Part shown: one piece after another, positions 17,613-27,281 of the stretch | How positions within the stretch are numbered: the first letter of the stretch is position 1 | How the letters are laid out: each line of letters starts with the position of its first letter | Assembly (NCBI GenBank): GCA_001768195.1 | Contig: MENI01000040.1 | Location: forward strand, 1-59,316 | Direction of reading: 5' to 3' | Length of the DNA: 59,316 nucleotides | Source: Bacteroidetes bacterium GWA2_40_15 | GTDB lineage: Bacteria > Bacteroidota > Bacteroidia > Bacteroidales > VadinHA17 | The notes under the pieces: generated by a model | Told to the model about the DNA's origin: nothing | Databases searched by the model: none | The model's input: only the letters and a program-made list of their open reading frames with translations | Program-made: the position numbers and the translations under genes

Positions 17613-18329
17613 TCAGAATCCCATTACATCATTCATGGTGAATACTCCGACACGTGAAGAAATATATTCTGCAGCAACCACAGCACCAAGAGCAAGGCCC
17701 TTCCTGTTCCTGGTTTCATGCCTCAGGCTTATGGAATCAATTTCCGAATCCCATGTTACAGTATGTGTGCCCGGAACATCCCCCTCCCGGATAGAAACAA
17801 CCGGGACAGAACCCTCTTCTGCTTCTCCTCCTTTATGCCATGCAGAATACCCTGCATGTTCTCGAGTAATCCCGGTGGCAAGAGTAATTGCTGTTCCGCT
17901 TGGAGCATCCAGTTTCTTGGTATGATGTATCTCTTCGATTGAAACTTTGTAATCCTCATATTTCTGTATAAGTCCTGCTAATTCTGAATTAAGCCTGAAG
18001 AGGAGGTTTACCCCGATACTGAAGTTTGTGGAGTGGATAAATGAGGTACCATTTTTTTTACAGATATCAGCTGCTGTATCATAGTTTTCGAGCCATCCGG
18101 TTGTCCCTGAAACTACCGGAACCCTGCATTTCAGACATTCAGAGATATTATTTAATGCAGATGAAGGCAACGAAAACTCTATTGCCACATCAATTCCATT
18201 GAGATTTTTTTTATTAAGATCAGATGTATTGCTGATATCTATTATCAGTTTTACAAAATGACCCCTCTTAAGGGCAATTTTCTCGATCTCATGGCCCATA
18301 CGGCCATATCCAATAAGGGCTATATTCAT
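17613..18329 (-). CDS. dapB: 4-hydroxy-tetrahydrodipicolinate reductase
   Basis: A 238-residue reductase of the diaminopimelate/lysine pathway. The nucleotide-binding loop is IGYGRMGHEIE at the N-terminus, the active-site segment EIHHTKKLDAPSGTA lies near residue 132, and SGTTGWLE lies near 75. The length is normal. The downstream neighbour lepB is on the same strand, so they are probably co-transcribed. Diaminopimelate made by this enzyme goes into peptidoglycan, which also links it in function to the wall-recycling genes at the left of the window. Confidence 0.95.
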   Translation of the reverse strand: MNIALIGYGRMGHEIEKIALKRGHFVKLIIDISNTSDLNKKNLNGIDVAIEFSLPSSALNNISECLKCRVPVVSGTTGWLENYDTAADICKKNGTSFIHSTNFSIGVNLLFRLNSELAGLIQKYEDYKVSIEEIHHTKKLDAPSGTAITLATGITREHAGYSAWHKGGEAEEGSVPVVSIREGDVPGTHTVTWDSEIDSISLRHETRNRKGLALGAVVAAEYISSRVGVFTMNDVMGF

Positions 18330-18642
18330 CTTTTAAAAGTTTTTGCGAATTTACCGGTTTCAACTATGAGGACATAATTATAGTGAATAAAATTTCTGTA
18401 TGGATACTTGAATCTTAATTGATTTTCAAATAACGATACAATTTCTAAATTAGTATCCTTCCCTATCATCCATAGTCGTCAACCTAAAATTGGTATTGTA
18501 AAAACAAAGACATGAATAAGTTTGAACGATCATCATTTCGATAAACACACCTGACAAGTCCACGTTATTATTGGAATCAAATTTCAGTAATCCTTCGATC
18601 ATATATTTTATTGCTATATTTCCCCTGTGTAAATTTTAATCT
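18330..18642. other. 313-bp gene-free spacer between divergent dapB and amidohydrolase
   Basis: The spacer is AT-rich with no open frame of note. It contains a TAAGTTTG box at 18517-18524 and the motif CATAGTCGTCAACCTAA at 18471-18487, which recurs with changes at 51376 and 58946. Confidence 0.6.
18517..18524 (+). promoter_or_regulatory. possible -7 promoter box (TAAGTTTG)
   Basis: This is an exact TAnnTTTG match, with a TTG about 18 bases upstream (18496-18498). It would leave a leader of about 110 bases before the amidohydrolase start, so its use is uncertain. Confidence 0.35.
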
Positions 18643-20334
18643 ATGAAAAACATAATCATCTCATTATCAATAGCAGTTATGATATTATCAGGTTCGTGCA
18701 ATACCAGGGAGACCGCTGATCTTGTTATAATTAACGGGAAAGTATATACTGTGGATGATAATAATCCCTCTGCTGAAGCAATTGCTGTAAAAGGCGAAAA
18801 AATTATCCGTGTAGGTACTACAAAGGAGATCTCGGCAATGGTTGAGAATGGGAAAACTAAAGTCATTGATGCAGAAGGAAGAGTGGTAATTCCGGGGTTT
18901 AATGATGCACATGTACACTTCGGACCGCTTGATCCTGACTATATTGAATTAAGGTATACAACTGACCCCGGTATTTTCACTGAAAAAGTGAAGGCTCAGG
19001 TTGAAAAATCAAAGCCCGGACAGCTGATCAGAGGCGGTCACTGGGAACATGAGATGTTTACAGACCGTCAATGGCCGTCAAAAGAGCTTATCGACAAGGT
19101 ATCTCCGGATAATCCCGTTATCTTAACCAGAGCCGACGGACATTCAATCCTGGTGAACTCATATATTCTTAAGGCATCCGGAATAACAGGCAAAACAAAA
19201 GCTCCTTTCGGAGGAGAAATTCAGAATGATCCGGTAACGGGTGAACCCACAGGAATAATTAAAGAGAACGCGATGGACCTGATTAAGACCGGTGAAGTTA
19301 TTCCGGAAATCACTGAAAAAGATAAGGAAGGAAAGATATGGAAGGGATATCTTCTTGCATTGAAGGAAGCCCGTGAATTTGGTGTTACCAGCATACAAAT
19401 ACCCGGATGGGGCGATTTTGATGCATACAGGAAGCTTCATTCAGAAGGCAATCTGACGAGCAGGATAGACATAGGTGAACCACTTACAGGCGATCCGGAA
19501 AAGCTTAACAGATACATGGAAATTGCCAGGGAGTTCCCTGCTGACAGTAACTGGATCCGTTTCGGTTATCTGAAGGCATTCATTGATGGCACAATAGGTT
19601 CAGGAACTGCACTGATGTTTGAACCATTTACTGATAATCCGGCTACTTCAGGATTAGCCATGATGCCTTATGAAGAATTTGAGAAGATGGTTGTTGAAGC
19701 GGATAAAGCAGGATTTCAGATTGGCGTTCATTCCATAGGTGATAAAGGTAACAACTGGACTCTGAATGCGTTTGAAAAAGCTCAGCGGATAAACGGAATC
19801 CGCGATAGCCGGCACCGTAATGAACATGCCCAGACACTTGCACCATCAGATATTCCGAGATTTGTAAAATTGGGAGTAATCGCCTCAATGCAGCCAACAC
19901 ATTGTATTTCTGACAAGAAATTTGTCATAAAGCGCATCGGCGAAGAGAGAGCCAGGGGCGCTTATGCCTGGAAAAGTCTTGCTGATGCAGGCGCCAAAAT
20001 AGCCTTTGGAACCGATTACCAGGTTGAACCGCTTAACCCTATGGAAGGATTATATGCCTCAGTAACAAGGAAAGAGAGACTGGGAGAAGAGGGAGAAGGT
20101 TGGTACCCTGAAGAGAAGATAACAATGGCGGATGCCATAAGATATTACACATTGGGGGCAGCCTATGCACAGTTCATGGAGAACAGAAAAGGAATGATAA
20201 AAACAGGATATCTTGCTGATATAGTAATCATAGATAAAGACCTGTTCAATATTCCGGAAAATGAGATTATGAGAACTAAAGTTGATTATACAATTACGGG
20301 AGGTAAGGTTGTCTACTCTTCAGGAAAGAGATAA
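18643..20334 (+). CDS. amidohydrolase family lipoprotein (YtcJ/COG1574 type)
   Basis: A 563-residue metal-dependent amidohydrolase. A lipoprotein signal MKNIIISLSIAVMILSGSC ends at Cys19. The first metal motif is FNDAHVHFGP near residue 88. Later landmarks are IDGTIGSGTALMFEPF near 315, GVHSIGDKGNNWTLNAFE near 360, RNEHAQTLAPSDIPRF near 390, and the final metal Asp in AFGTDYQVEPLNPMEG near 455. COG1574 enzymes hydrolyse cyclic or formamide-type C-N bonds; the substrate is unknown. The lipid anchor places it in the periplasm or outer membrane. Its 3' end overlaps the convergent YkgJ-like gene by 22 bases. Confidence 0.88.
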   Translation: MKNIIISLSIAVMILSGSCNTRETADLVIINGKVYTVDDNNPSAEAIAVKGEKIIRVGTTKEISAMVENGKTKVIDAEGRVVIPGFNDAHVHFGPLDPDYIELRYTTDPGIFTEKVKAQVEKSKPGQLIRGGHWEHEMFTDRQWPSKELIDKVSPDNPVILTRADGHSILVNSYILKASGITGKTKAPFGGEIQNDPVTGEPTGIIKENAMDLIKTGEVIPEITEKDKEGKIWKGYLLALKEAREFGVTSIQIPGWGDFDAYRKLHSEGNLTSRIDIGEPLTGDPEKLNRYMEIAREFPADSNWIRFGYLKAFIDGTIGSGTALMFEPFTDNPATSGLAMMPYEEFEKMVVEADKAGFQIGVHSIGDKGNNWTLNAFEKAQRINGIRDSRHRNEHAQTLAPSDIPRFVKLGVIASMQPTHCISDKKFVIKRIGEERARGAYAWKSLADAGAKIAFGTDYQVEPLNPMEGLYASVTRKERLGEEGEGWYPEEKITMADAIRYYTLGAAYAQFMENRKGMIKTGYLADIVIIDKDLFNIPENEIMRTKVDYTITGGKVVYSSGKR

Positions 20335-20582
20335 TTACTTTTACCTTCCAGTGAATATAGTATTTCGAGGGCCTCATCTCTGTTCCTGCCGCAGAATTCA
20401 GGCTCAGCCTGGTAATCAGAGCATACCTTTGGCCGCGAAGGATCGCCAAACAGAGCACATTTGTAATCATCAAGCAGATGAATGCATCTGACTCCTGAAG
20501 GCTTTCCATCAGGCATCCCCGGAATAGGTGATGATATCGATATTGCTATACAGCAGGCTCCGCAACCGGGACGACAATCCAT
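20313..20582 (-). CDS. YkgJ-family cysteine-cluster protein
   Basis: An 89-residue protein with eight cysteines. MDCRPGCGACCIA at the start holds the CxxxCxxCC cluster, and further cysteines lie in GVRCIHL, DYKCALF, RPKVCSDY and EFCGR. This is the pattern of the YkgJ / Fe-S cluster-binding domain proteins (CxxCxxCC family) thought to bind iron-sulfur or zinc. I chose the ATG at 20582. A longer frame upstream reads only through the heptanucleotide array and codes for low-complexity repeats. Its 3' end overlaps the amidohydrolase by 22 bases on the opposite strand. The function is unknown. Confidence 0.8.
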   Translation of the reverse strand: MDCRPGCGACCIAISISSPIPGMPDGKPSGVRCIHLLDDYKCALFGDPSRPKVCSDYQAEPEFCGRNRDEALEILYSLEGKSNYLFPEE

Positions 20583-20590
20583 AGTTATAA

Positions 20591-20674
20591 GACAAAAGAC
20601 AAAAGACAAAAGACAAAAGACAAAAGACAAAAGACAAAAGACAAAAGACAAAAGACAAAAGATAAAAGACAAAG
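20591..20674. repeat. heptanucleotide array, 10 perfect GACAAAA copies plus 2 imperfect
   Basis: Ten perfect copies of GACAAAA run from 20591 to 20660, followed by GATAAAA and GACAAAG. The array starts eight bases upstream of the YkgJ-like ATG, where the core promoter or leader would be. It is the same unit as the array at 1689-1758. Confidence 0.95.
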
Positions 20675-20802
20675 GTAGTAAGATAAAAGGCAAATGGCAA
20701 TAGGCAGTTGGCAATTGCCGTGCTATTTCACCGTTACGCCGTTGCGCCCTTGCGCCGTTGCGCCATTGCACCTTTCTTACTACATTTACAAAAACTTATT
20801 CG

Positions 20803-21483
20803 ATGAGAATTGACATAATAACAGTTCTGCCTGAGTTGCTGGAAAGTCCATTAAATTATTCAATTGTAAAGAGAGCCAGGGAAAAGGGGCTGGTCGAAAT
20901 CAACATTATCAATCTTCGCGATTTTACTGCGGATAAGTACAAAACAGTGGATGATTATGCATTCGGAGGCGGTGCAGGTATGGTAATGATGATTGAACCA
21001 GTTTATAAGGCAATTGAGAAGCTTAAAAGTGAAAGGCATTATGATGAAATCATTTACACCTCACCTGATGGCGAAAGGTTTACACAGAAAATGGCTAACA
21101 TCCTATCATTAAAAAACAACATAATTATTCTGGCCGGCCATTATAAAGGAGTAGACCAGCGAATCCGCGAACATCTGATAACCAGGGAGGTATCAATTGG
21201 TGATTATGTCCTTTCAGGAGGCGAAATTCCAGCTGCCGCCATTACTGATTCAATTGTCAGACTGATTCCGGGAGCTATTTCCGATGAGCAATCAGCACTC
21301 TCCGACTCATTCCAGGATGATCTGCTCGCTCCTCCCGTATATACACGTCCAGCCGATTTCAATGGCTGGAAAGTACCGGATATTCTGTTATCAGGGCATG
21401 CCGCTGAAATAGACAAATGGAGGCACGAACAATCGTTGGAAAGAACACGCAAACTCAGACCAGACCTGTCAGATGATGAATAA
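20803..21483 (+). CDS. trmD: tRNA (guanine37-N1)-methyltransferase
   Basis: A 226-residue SPOUT methyltransferase that adds the m1G37 next to the anticodon and prevents frameshifting. It starts [20 protein letters not shown]. The knot region contains [15 protein letters not shown] (near 60), [16 protein letters not shown] (near 110) and [14 protein letters not shown] (near 130), which forms the SAM pocket. I chose the ATG at 20803, since the upstream 15 codons are repeat-derived. It is not in the usual rpsP-rimM-trmD-rplS setting. Its last 11 bases overlap the next gene's start. Confidence 0.95.
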   Translation: MRIDIITVLPELLESPLNYSIVKRAREKGLVEINIINLRDFTADKYKTVDDYAFGGGAGMVMMIEPVYKAIEKLKSERHYDEIIYTSPDGERFTQKMANILSLKNNIIILAGHYKGVDQRIREHLITREVSIGDYVLSGGEIPAAAITDSIVRLIPGAISDEQSALSDSFQDDLLAPPVYTRPADFNGWKVPDILLSGHAAEIDKWRHEQSLERTRKLRPDLSDDE

Positions 21484-22681
21484 GCTAAGAATCTTACTGA
21501 GACAGACATTTTTTATCGCTCTCTCATTGTTGATCTTCTCATGTACTAACCAGGGAAAAGATGATCTGTTGAAGCAGGGATTCATTAATCCTCCTGATTC
21601 GGCCAGACCTGGGGTTTACTGGTATTTTATGGATGGCAACCTGAACCGCGAAGGTATGACAGCTGACCTGGAATCGATGAAAAAAGCGGGTATCGGATAT
21701 GTATTGTTCCTTGAAGTTAATGTCGGGGTCCCCCGGGGGAAAATTGATTTCCTGAGTGAAGAGTGGCAGGAGCTTTATAAACATGCTGTAAGAGAGGCTG
21801 AAAGGTCAGGCATCAGGGTCATACTCGGATCAGGTCCTGGCTGGGCAGGAAGCGGAGGCCCATGGGTTACTCCGGCACAATCTATGACTCACCTTGTGGC
21901 AAGCGAAACAACTGTGACAGGCCCGGCTAAATTCAATGGAAAGCTGCCGGTTCCTGAAAACAAAAAACCATTCTTCGGAGAAGGCAGCCTAACTCCCAAC
22001 CTGAAAAAGATCAGAGATGAATGGTATGAGAATGTTGCTGTCCTGGCTTTTCCCGAAAACGGAAGCATTGAAAAAATAGAAGGTACCGACGAAAAAGCTC
22101 TCTATTACCGGGCGCCATATACTTCACAGCCAGGTGTTCTTCCATATATTAAGACTTACGCAAACTACAATGAATCAAAAGGTTCGGCCATCGATCCTGG
22201 TTCAGTGATACGTATAATGGGCCGTCTTCATAAAGATGGGACCCTGGAATGGGAAGTACCGCCGGGGAAATGGACCATAATGAGATTTGTAAGAAGAAAT
22301 AATGGTGCTGTTACAAGACCTGCACCGGAACCAGGCCTCGGATTCGAAGCAGATAAATTTGATACTGCTTCCTTTGATGCACATTATGACGCTTACATCG
22401 GGAAACTCATACGAAAAGTTCAGCCACAGAAAGACAAATCCGCAGGCGGCTGGACAATGATCCATATCGACAGCTGGGAAATGGGAGCCCAGAACTGGAG
22501 TCCTGATTTCAGGGAAGAATTCAAAAAAAGAAGAGGGTATGATCTTCTCCCCTTTCTCCCTGTTTATACAGGCAGGATTGTCGGCAGCCGGGAGATCAGT
22601 GAAAGATTTCTATGGGATCTTCGCCAGACCTCAAATGAGCTAATTATAGAGAATCATTCAGTCTGCCCGATAATACCATGA
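21473..22681 (+). pseudogene. N-terminal fragment of a GH106-like glycoside hydrolase
   Basis: A 402-residue frame with a lipoprotein signal (LLIFSCTNQG), then GVYWYFMDGNLNREGMTADL, YVLFLEVNVGVPRGK and GSGPGWAGSGGPWVTPAQSM. These match the N-terminal barrel of GH106 (alpha-L-rhamnosidase-like) proteins, which normally have about 1000 residues. The family match continues to FLWDLRQTSNELIIENH near residue 396 and then stops. Six residues later a TGA ends the frame. The next 124-codon frame is a GH106 C-terminal domain in another phase. I infer an internal deletion of perhaps 500 residues. To my recollection the catalytic glutamates lie beyond residue 400 in the family, so this fragment should be inactive. 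The start overlaps trmD by 11 bases. Confidence 0.7.
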
Positions 22682-23052
22682 TTGAAAAAGACAAGCGGTA
22701 TTATCTCGATTTGGGTAAAGTTTGTAACATGGCCAGAGTTAAAGTAAATGGAATAGATAAAGGGGTTCTGTGGACCGCTCCGTGGCAGATCGATATAACG
22801 GAATTAATAAGGGAAGAAGAAAACACTATCGAAATTGAAGTTGCCAACCTTTGGATAAACAGGCTTATAGGTGATGAAAATGAACCGTGGGACGGTGTTG
22901 CTGACGGGAAATGGCCCGAATGGCTAATTAATGGAACTGAGAGACCAACGAGACGTTATACATTCACCACGCACAGATTCTATAAAAAGGATGATCGGCT
23001 TTATGAGTCAGGTCTTTTGGGGCCTGTGATGATAAAGACTTTGAAAAAATAA
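22678..23052 (+). pseudogene. C-terminal fragment of the same GH106-like gene
   Basis: A 124-codon frame whose ATG overlaps the previous stop as ATGA. It has no signal peptide and no catalytic core. YYLDLGKVCNMARVKVNG, KGVLWTAPWQIDITELI and TIEIEVANLWINRLIG form the beta-sandwich sugar-binding domain that ends GH106 and many GH2-like enzymes, and it ends with ESGLLGPVMIKTLKK, the usual last strand. The reading frame is open upstream of the ATG to about 22651, reading into the deletion junction, so the ATG is probably accidental. The next gene is rocD after 61 bases. Confidence 0.7.
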
Positions 23053-23113
23053 AAATCTTTCGTAAGATTGTATTCACAATTATCTGTTTATTAACTACTT
23101 AACAATCAACAAC

Positions 23114-24322
23114 ATGAACACTCAGGATTATATCAAACGGGAAGATAAATACGGGGCTCACAACTACCATCCGCTCCCCGTAGTGCTCGAGAGAGGTGAA
23201 GGTCCGTTTGTATGGGATGTGGAAGGAAAGCGGTATTTTGATTTTCTATCAGCATATTCGGCAGTAAACCAGGGGCATTGCCATCACAGGATAATTAAAG
23301 CTCTGACAGACCAGGTATCGATACTTACACTTACCTCCAGGGCATTTTATAATTCTGTGCTGGGCGAATATGAAGAATATGTTACAAAATATTTCAAATA
23401 CGATAAGGTACTTCCCATGAATTCAGGGGCCGAAGCTGATGAGACAGCCCTGAAGCTATGCCGTAAATGGGCCTATAAGAAAAAAGGTATCAGGGAAAAC
23501 CATGCAAAAATAATTGCATGTGAGGGCAACTTTCATGGAAGGACAATCAGCATAATATCCATGTCGACTGATCCTGATGCCACGAATGACTATGGACCTT
23601 TTACCCCTGGATTCATAATCATACCTTACAATGATCTTAATGCGCTTGAGAATGCGTTGAAAGATCCGGATGTTGCAGGTTTCCTGGTAGAACCGATACA
23701 GGGTGAAGCCGGAGTATTTGTACCGGATGAAGGCTATCTGAAAAAGGCATATGCTCTGTGCAAAGAAAAAAATGTTCTATTTATAGCAGATGAAGTTCAG
23801 ACAGGAATCGGTCGCACAGGAAAGCTTCTTGCCTGTGACCATGAAGGTGTCCGTCCTGACATTCTGATCCTTGGAAAAGCATTATCAGGAGGTGTTCTAC
23901 CTGTTTCGGCAGTGCTTGCCGATGACGAAATAATGCTTACAATCAAGCCGGGGGAACATGGATCAACCTTCGGGGGAAATCCGCTTGCATGTAAAGTAGC
24001 CATTGCAGCGCTTGACGTAATCAAAGATGAAAAACTTGCTGAAAATGCCGAACGGCTCGGTGAGATATTCCGCTCTGAATTCAGAAATATTAAATCAGAC
24101 ATGATTGACCTTGTCAGGGGAAAAGGACTTCTGAATGCAGTTGTTATAAAACCAAGAAATGGAAAAGAGGCCTGGGATGTATGCCTTGCAATGAAAGAAA
24201 AAGGTGTTATAGCCAAACCGACACACGGTCATATTATCCGTTTTGCTCCTCCTCTTGTAATTACTGAAGCACAATTAATGGAGGCAATAGGATTAATTAA
24301 AGAGGCATTTAAACTTTTTTAA
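23114..24322 (+). CDS. rocD: ornithine aminotransferase
   Basis: A 402-residue class III PLP aminotransferase that converts ornithine and 2-oxoglutarate to glutamate semialdehyde and glutamate. The start [20 protein letters not shown] is specific for ornithine aminotransferases. [19 protein letters not shown] (near 105) and [15 protein letters not shown] (near 225) form the cofactor pocket. The PLP lysine is in [15 protein letters not shown] near residue 255. The length is normal. It is followed after five bases by an M28 peptidase gene, and the pair may be co-transcribed. Confidence 0.93.
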   Translation: MNTQDYIKREDKYGAHNYHPLPVVLERGEGPFVWDVEGKRYFDFLSAYSAVNQGHCHHRIIKALTDQVSILTLTSRAFYNSVLGEYEEYVTKYFKYDKVLPMNSGAEADETALKLCRKWAYKKKGIRENHAKIIACEGNFHGRTISIISMSTDPDATNDYGPFTPGFIIIPYNDLNALENALKDPDVAGFLVEPIQGEAGVFVPDEGYLKKAYALCKEKNVLFIADEVQTGIGRTGKLLACDHEGVRPDILILGKALSGGVLPVSAVLADDEIMLTIKPGEHGSTFGGNPLACKVAIAALDVIKDEKLAENAERLGEIFRSEFRNIKSDMIDLVRGKGLLNAVVIKPRNGKEAWDVCLAMKEKGVIAKPTHGHIIRFAPPLVITEAQLMEAIGLIKEAFKLF

Positions 24323-24327
24323 TAACT

Positions 24328-26190
24328 ATGAAAAATTACCGGACGTATGATTTCCTGAAACCAGGCATGCCTATGGTTAAAAAAATTCTTATGATCATAA
24401 GAAACACAATATATCTGCTAAGAAGCATATCTGGTATAATATTAATGGCTTTACTTTTAAGCTCATGTGCAGCTACAAAAAACGCTGAAGTCACTGAAGA
24501 GGAACTACAGGAACATATTGAATATCTTGCATCTGACAATTTGCAGGGAAGGCTAACCGGAACAGAGGGTGACAGCCTTGCAGCGGAATATATAAAAAAT
24601 GAGCTGGCATTATATGGATTTCAGCCGCTGGAAGGTGATGGTTTTCAGAGATTCAGGGTAACTAAAAGGATTCTCCCGGGAGAGAATAATAAGCTGACAT
24701 TCGGAGGTAAAAATTACTTAAGTGAAAAAGATTTTATTCCTATGGGATTCAGCTCCGACGGAGAACTTACAGCAGAGGTGATTTTTGCAGGTTATGGATT
24801 CAATATAAGTACAGACAGTATCAGATGGAATGATTATTCAGGTCTGGATGTAAAGGGCAAGTGGGTTATGATATTAAGGGCTGATCCGGAGGTTGCAAAC
24901 ACCAGGAGCCTCTACATACCCTTCAGCGGTGACAGGGATAAGGCATTGCTGGCAAAGGATATGGGAGCCGCCGGTGTATTGCTGGTCGCAGGTCCTGCAT
25001 CAGATGATCAGGATATTTTTGAATCACTGAACAAAAATGACTTTTCTGTAGGGATCCCGGTCTTAAGGATTAAAAGGAATGTTGCAGACGAAATTCTTTC
25101 AAAGTCAATGGCAAAAATATCTGCTCTTGAGAAAAAGCTGAATGACAGCAGGAAACCATTCAGACTTTCAACCGGAGTAACTCTCACCGGATATGCTGAA
25201 ATTGTAAGGGAAGAAGCCATCACAAGGAATGTTGCAATGATACTTCCCGGATCAGATGCACGGTTAAAGGATGAATATATAATTATCGGTGCCCATTTTG
25301 ATCACCTTGGTACCGGGGGGCCGGGTTCTTCGAGCAGGGCTGTTGATACCACAGGAGTTCATTATGGGGCTGATGATAATGCTTCGGGAGTAGCAATGAT
25401 GCTTGAGCTGGCGGAGAAATTCTCAAATACCAAAGGCAGCCATAATCGAAGTATAATCTGCATTGGTTTTACCGGAGAGGAGATGGGACTGCTTGGATCA
25501 AAATATTATGCTGAGAATCCGCTTGTTGATCTCAAAAAAGTGAATGCAATGATCAACCTTGATATGGTAGGAAGGCTTCGTGAAACCAATGTACTGCAGA
25601 TAAGTGGAGTAGGCACTGCCGAAGGTTTTAAAGACATTGTCTATTCTGTAAGCGATACATCTGTTATCAAACTGGCTTTGTCAGAAGAAGGTTACGGACC
25701 CTCTGACCATTCTTCCTTCTATGGCAAGAATATCCCAGTTTTGTTTTATTCTACCGGAGCTCACCTCGATTACCATACTCCTCACGATGTAGCTGACAGC
25801 ATTAATTATAACGGAATGATCAGCGTATCTTCACTTGTATACAGCCTTGGTTCAAGGCTGGCATCCGATACAGAAAGGCTGAAATTCAATGAATCAGGGC
25901 CCAGGATTGAAGAAGGAAGGCCTGCGAGAAGAAAAGGAGTTACACTGGGCATCATGCCCGATTTTGCAGGTAATATTAAAAACGGTCTCAGAGCCGATTT
26001 TGTAACTCCCGGAAAACCTGCTGCGATTGGAGGCATGAAGAAAGGAGATATAATAACTGCAATTAACGGAATGCCGGTTAATAATATCCAGGATTACATG
26101 TTCAGGATGGGACAGCTTAAGAATGGGGAGACGATTAGCGTGGAAGTGTTGAGAGACGGGAAGATAGAAGTGTTGTTGATTCAACTTTAG
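24328..26190 (+). CDS. M28 family aminopeptidase lipoprotein with PA and PDZ domains
   Basis: A 620-residue exported zinc peptidase. The lipobox LLLSSC ends at about Cys49; this signal is long from the first ATG, so a start at the Met16 codon (24373) is possible. Residues about 130-270 form a PA domain. The metal-binding core is GAHFDHLGTGG near 325, GADDNASGVAMMLELAE near 350, GFTGEEMGLLGSKYY near 385, NLDMVGRL near 412, and SDHSSFYGKNIPVLF near 460. Residues about 530-620 form a PDZ domain (GGMKKGDIITAINGMPV). M28 enzymes cut N-terminal residues from peptides outside the cytoplasm. Confidence 0.9.
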   Translation: MKNYRTYDFLKPGMPMVKKILMIIRNTIYLLRSISGIILMALLLSSCAATKNAEVTEEELQEHIEYLASDNLQGRLTGTEGDSLAAEYIKNELALYGFQPLEGDGFQRFRVTKRILPGENNKLTFGGKNYLSEKDFIPMGFSSDGELTAEVIFAGYGFNISTDSIRWNDYSGLDVKGKWVMILRADPEVANTRSLYIPFSGDRDKALLAKDMGAAGVLLVAGPASDDQDIFESLNKNDFSVGIPVLRIKRNVADEILSKSMAKISALEKKLNDSRKPFRLSTGVTLTGYAEIVREEAITRNVAMILPGSDARLKDEYIIIGAHFDHLGTGGPGSSSRAVDTTGVHYGADDNASGVAMMLELAEKFSNTKGSHNRSIICIGFTGEEMGLLGSKYYAENPLVDLKKVNAMINLDMVGRLRETNVLQISGVGTAEGFKDIVYSVSDTSVIKLALSEEGYGPSDHSSFYGKNIPVLFYSTGAHLDYHTPHDVADSINYNGMISVSSLVYSLGSRLASDTERLKFNESGPRIEEGRPARRKGVTLGIMPDFAGNIKNGLRADFVTPGKPAAIGGMKKGDIITAINGMPVNNIQDYMFRMGQLKNGETISVEVLRDGKIEVLLIQL

Positions 26191-26191
26191 G

Positions 26192-26272
26192 CGCAGGGCA
26201 CAGGGCGCAGGGCACGGTGGCACAACTGGCTTTCTGGCTCCCCTCCCGGGAGGGGTTGGGGGTGGGTTGATC
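26192..26272. repeat. GCACAGG-type tandem repeat plus GGAGGGG/GGGTGGG hairpin element
   Basis: A few GGGCGCA/GGGCACA units follow the peptidase stop. From 26238 an element consists of CCCCTCCC, GGGAGGGG and then TTGGGGGTGGGTTGAT. Related copies lie at 34879, 37853, 37898 and 46352. It looks like a short, mobile, structured repeat. Confidence 0.75.
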
Positions 26273-26337
26273 AGAAACAAAACTATTGAACTCGTCAACA
26301 GAAATAATTAAAATATTGATTAATATTTACAAATAAT

Positions 26338-27162
26338 ATGAAAAAGACAATACTCTGGATTTTGACTATAGTAATTACACTCGGGGCTGCATATTATCAA
26401 CGTAAAACAGGTCCGACGCATCCTAAGCAGATAATCGTTAATCTTAATGATACGATTTATAAGCTGAAACTTGTAAGAAGTATTGCTCTTGATGAGAGAT
26501 CAGAAATCAGAATGAATATAAATGATCCCTCAATCAATGCAAGATTGCATTTCAAGAGATTAAATGTTGAAGAAGATTATCAAACTGAAGAATTCTCAAA
26601 TGATGAAAAAGGGCTCTTCGCTCCTGTTCCCCAGCAACCGGCTGCAGGAAAGCTGGAGTACTATATTGAAATATCCGACTCCAAAGGTACTCAGGTACTA
26701 TTTAAAGAGTCGCCGATTGTAATAAGGTTTAAGGGAGGAGTTCCAGGTTTTATACTTGTCCCGCATATACTTTTTATGTTTGTTGCTATGTTATTTTCAA
26801 CACTTGCCGGGCTCATGGCTCTGACAGGTATTCCACTTTATAAAAAGTATGCAATATGGACATTGATACTCTTTACTGCCGGAGGGATGATACTTGGACC
26901 TGTAGTACAATATTATGCTTTTGGAGATTTATGGACCGGAGTTCCGTTCGGATGGGACTTAACTGATAACAAAACACTTATTTCATTTTTGTTCTGGATT
27001 CTGGCTGTATTCATGAACCGGAAGACAGATAAACCGATATATACTATTATAGCTGCAGTTGTCCTTCTTATGATATATTCAATACCTCACAGCCTGTTCG
27101 GTTCACAGCTTGATTATGAGAGCGGACAGGTTACACAGGGGATGATCCTAAATTTATTCTGA
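26338..27162 (+). CDS. hypothetical membrane protein
   Basis: A 274-residue protein I do not recognise. It has an N-terminal hydrophobic segment (residues 4-20) and then a hydrophilic domain of about 120 residues, rich in beta structure (VNLNDTIYKLKLVRSI, KLEYYIEISDSKG), that should face the periplasm. Four or five membrane segments follow from residue 138 (FILVPHILFMFVAMLFSTLA) to 265. It has no enzyme motif. It stands alone, 119 bases before the ECF sigma gene. A role in sensing or in the envelope is possible, but I cannot support a function. Confidence 0.75.
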   Translation: MKKTILWILTIVITLGAAYYQRKTGPTHPKQIIVNLNDTIYKLKLVRSIALDERSEIRMNINDPSINARLHFKRLNVEEDYQTEEFSNDEKGLFAPVPQQPAAGKLEYYIEISDSKGTQVLFKESPIVIRFKGGVPGFILVPHILFMFVAMLFSTLAGLMALTGIPLYKKYAIWTLILFTAGGMILGPVVQYYAFGDLWTGVPFGWDLTDNKTLISFLFWILAVFMNRKTDKPIYTIIAAVVLLMIYSIPHSLFGSQLDYESGQVTQGMILNLF

Positions 27163-27185
27163 TTTTTTTCAAATTTTTTTTGTAT

Positions 27186-27251
27186 TGGGTGCAGCATTGT
27201 AGTTTTTACCACGTCTATTGATTGAAAAATTGATAGAAAGTGGGTGCAGCA
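27186..27251 (+). promoter_or_regulatory. paired TGGGTGCAGCA direct repeats upstream of the ECF sigma gene
   Basis: The 11-mer TGGGTGCAGCA occurs at 27186-27196 and again at 27241-27251, 55 bases apart, in the leader of the sigma gene. Such a pair could be a recognition site for the sigma factor or a leader RNA element. This is inference. Confidence 0.4.
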
Positions 27252-27281
27252 ACACAGATAAAAACAAGTCTTTATGTAAAG

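Noticed and set aside
20583-20771. N-terminal extension of the YkgJ-like gene, rich in FCLLSFV repeats, that could be taken for membrane segments
   Set aside because: It is the translation of the heptanucleotide array. The cysteine-cluster domain begins at the ATG at 20582.
21473-23052. Programmed frameshift or split enzyme in the GH106-like pair
   Set aside because: The two frames together lack about half of the family length, so a frameshift alone would not restore an enzyme.
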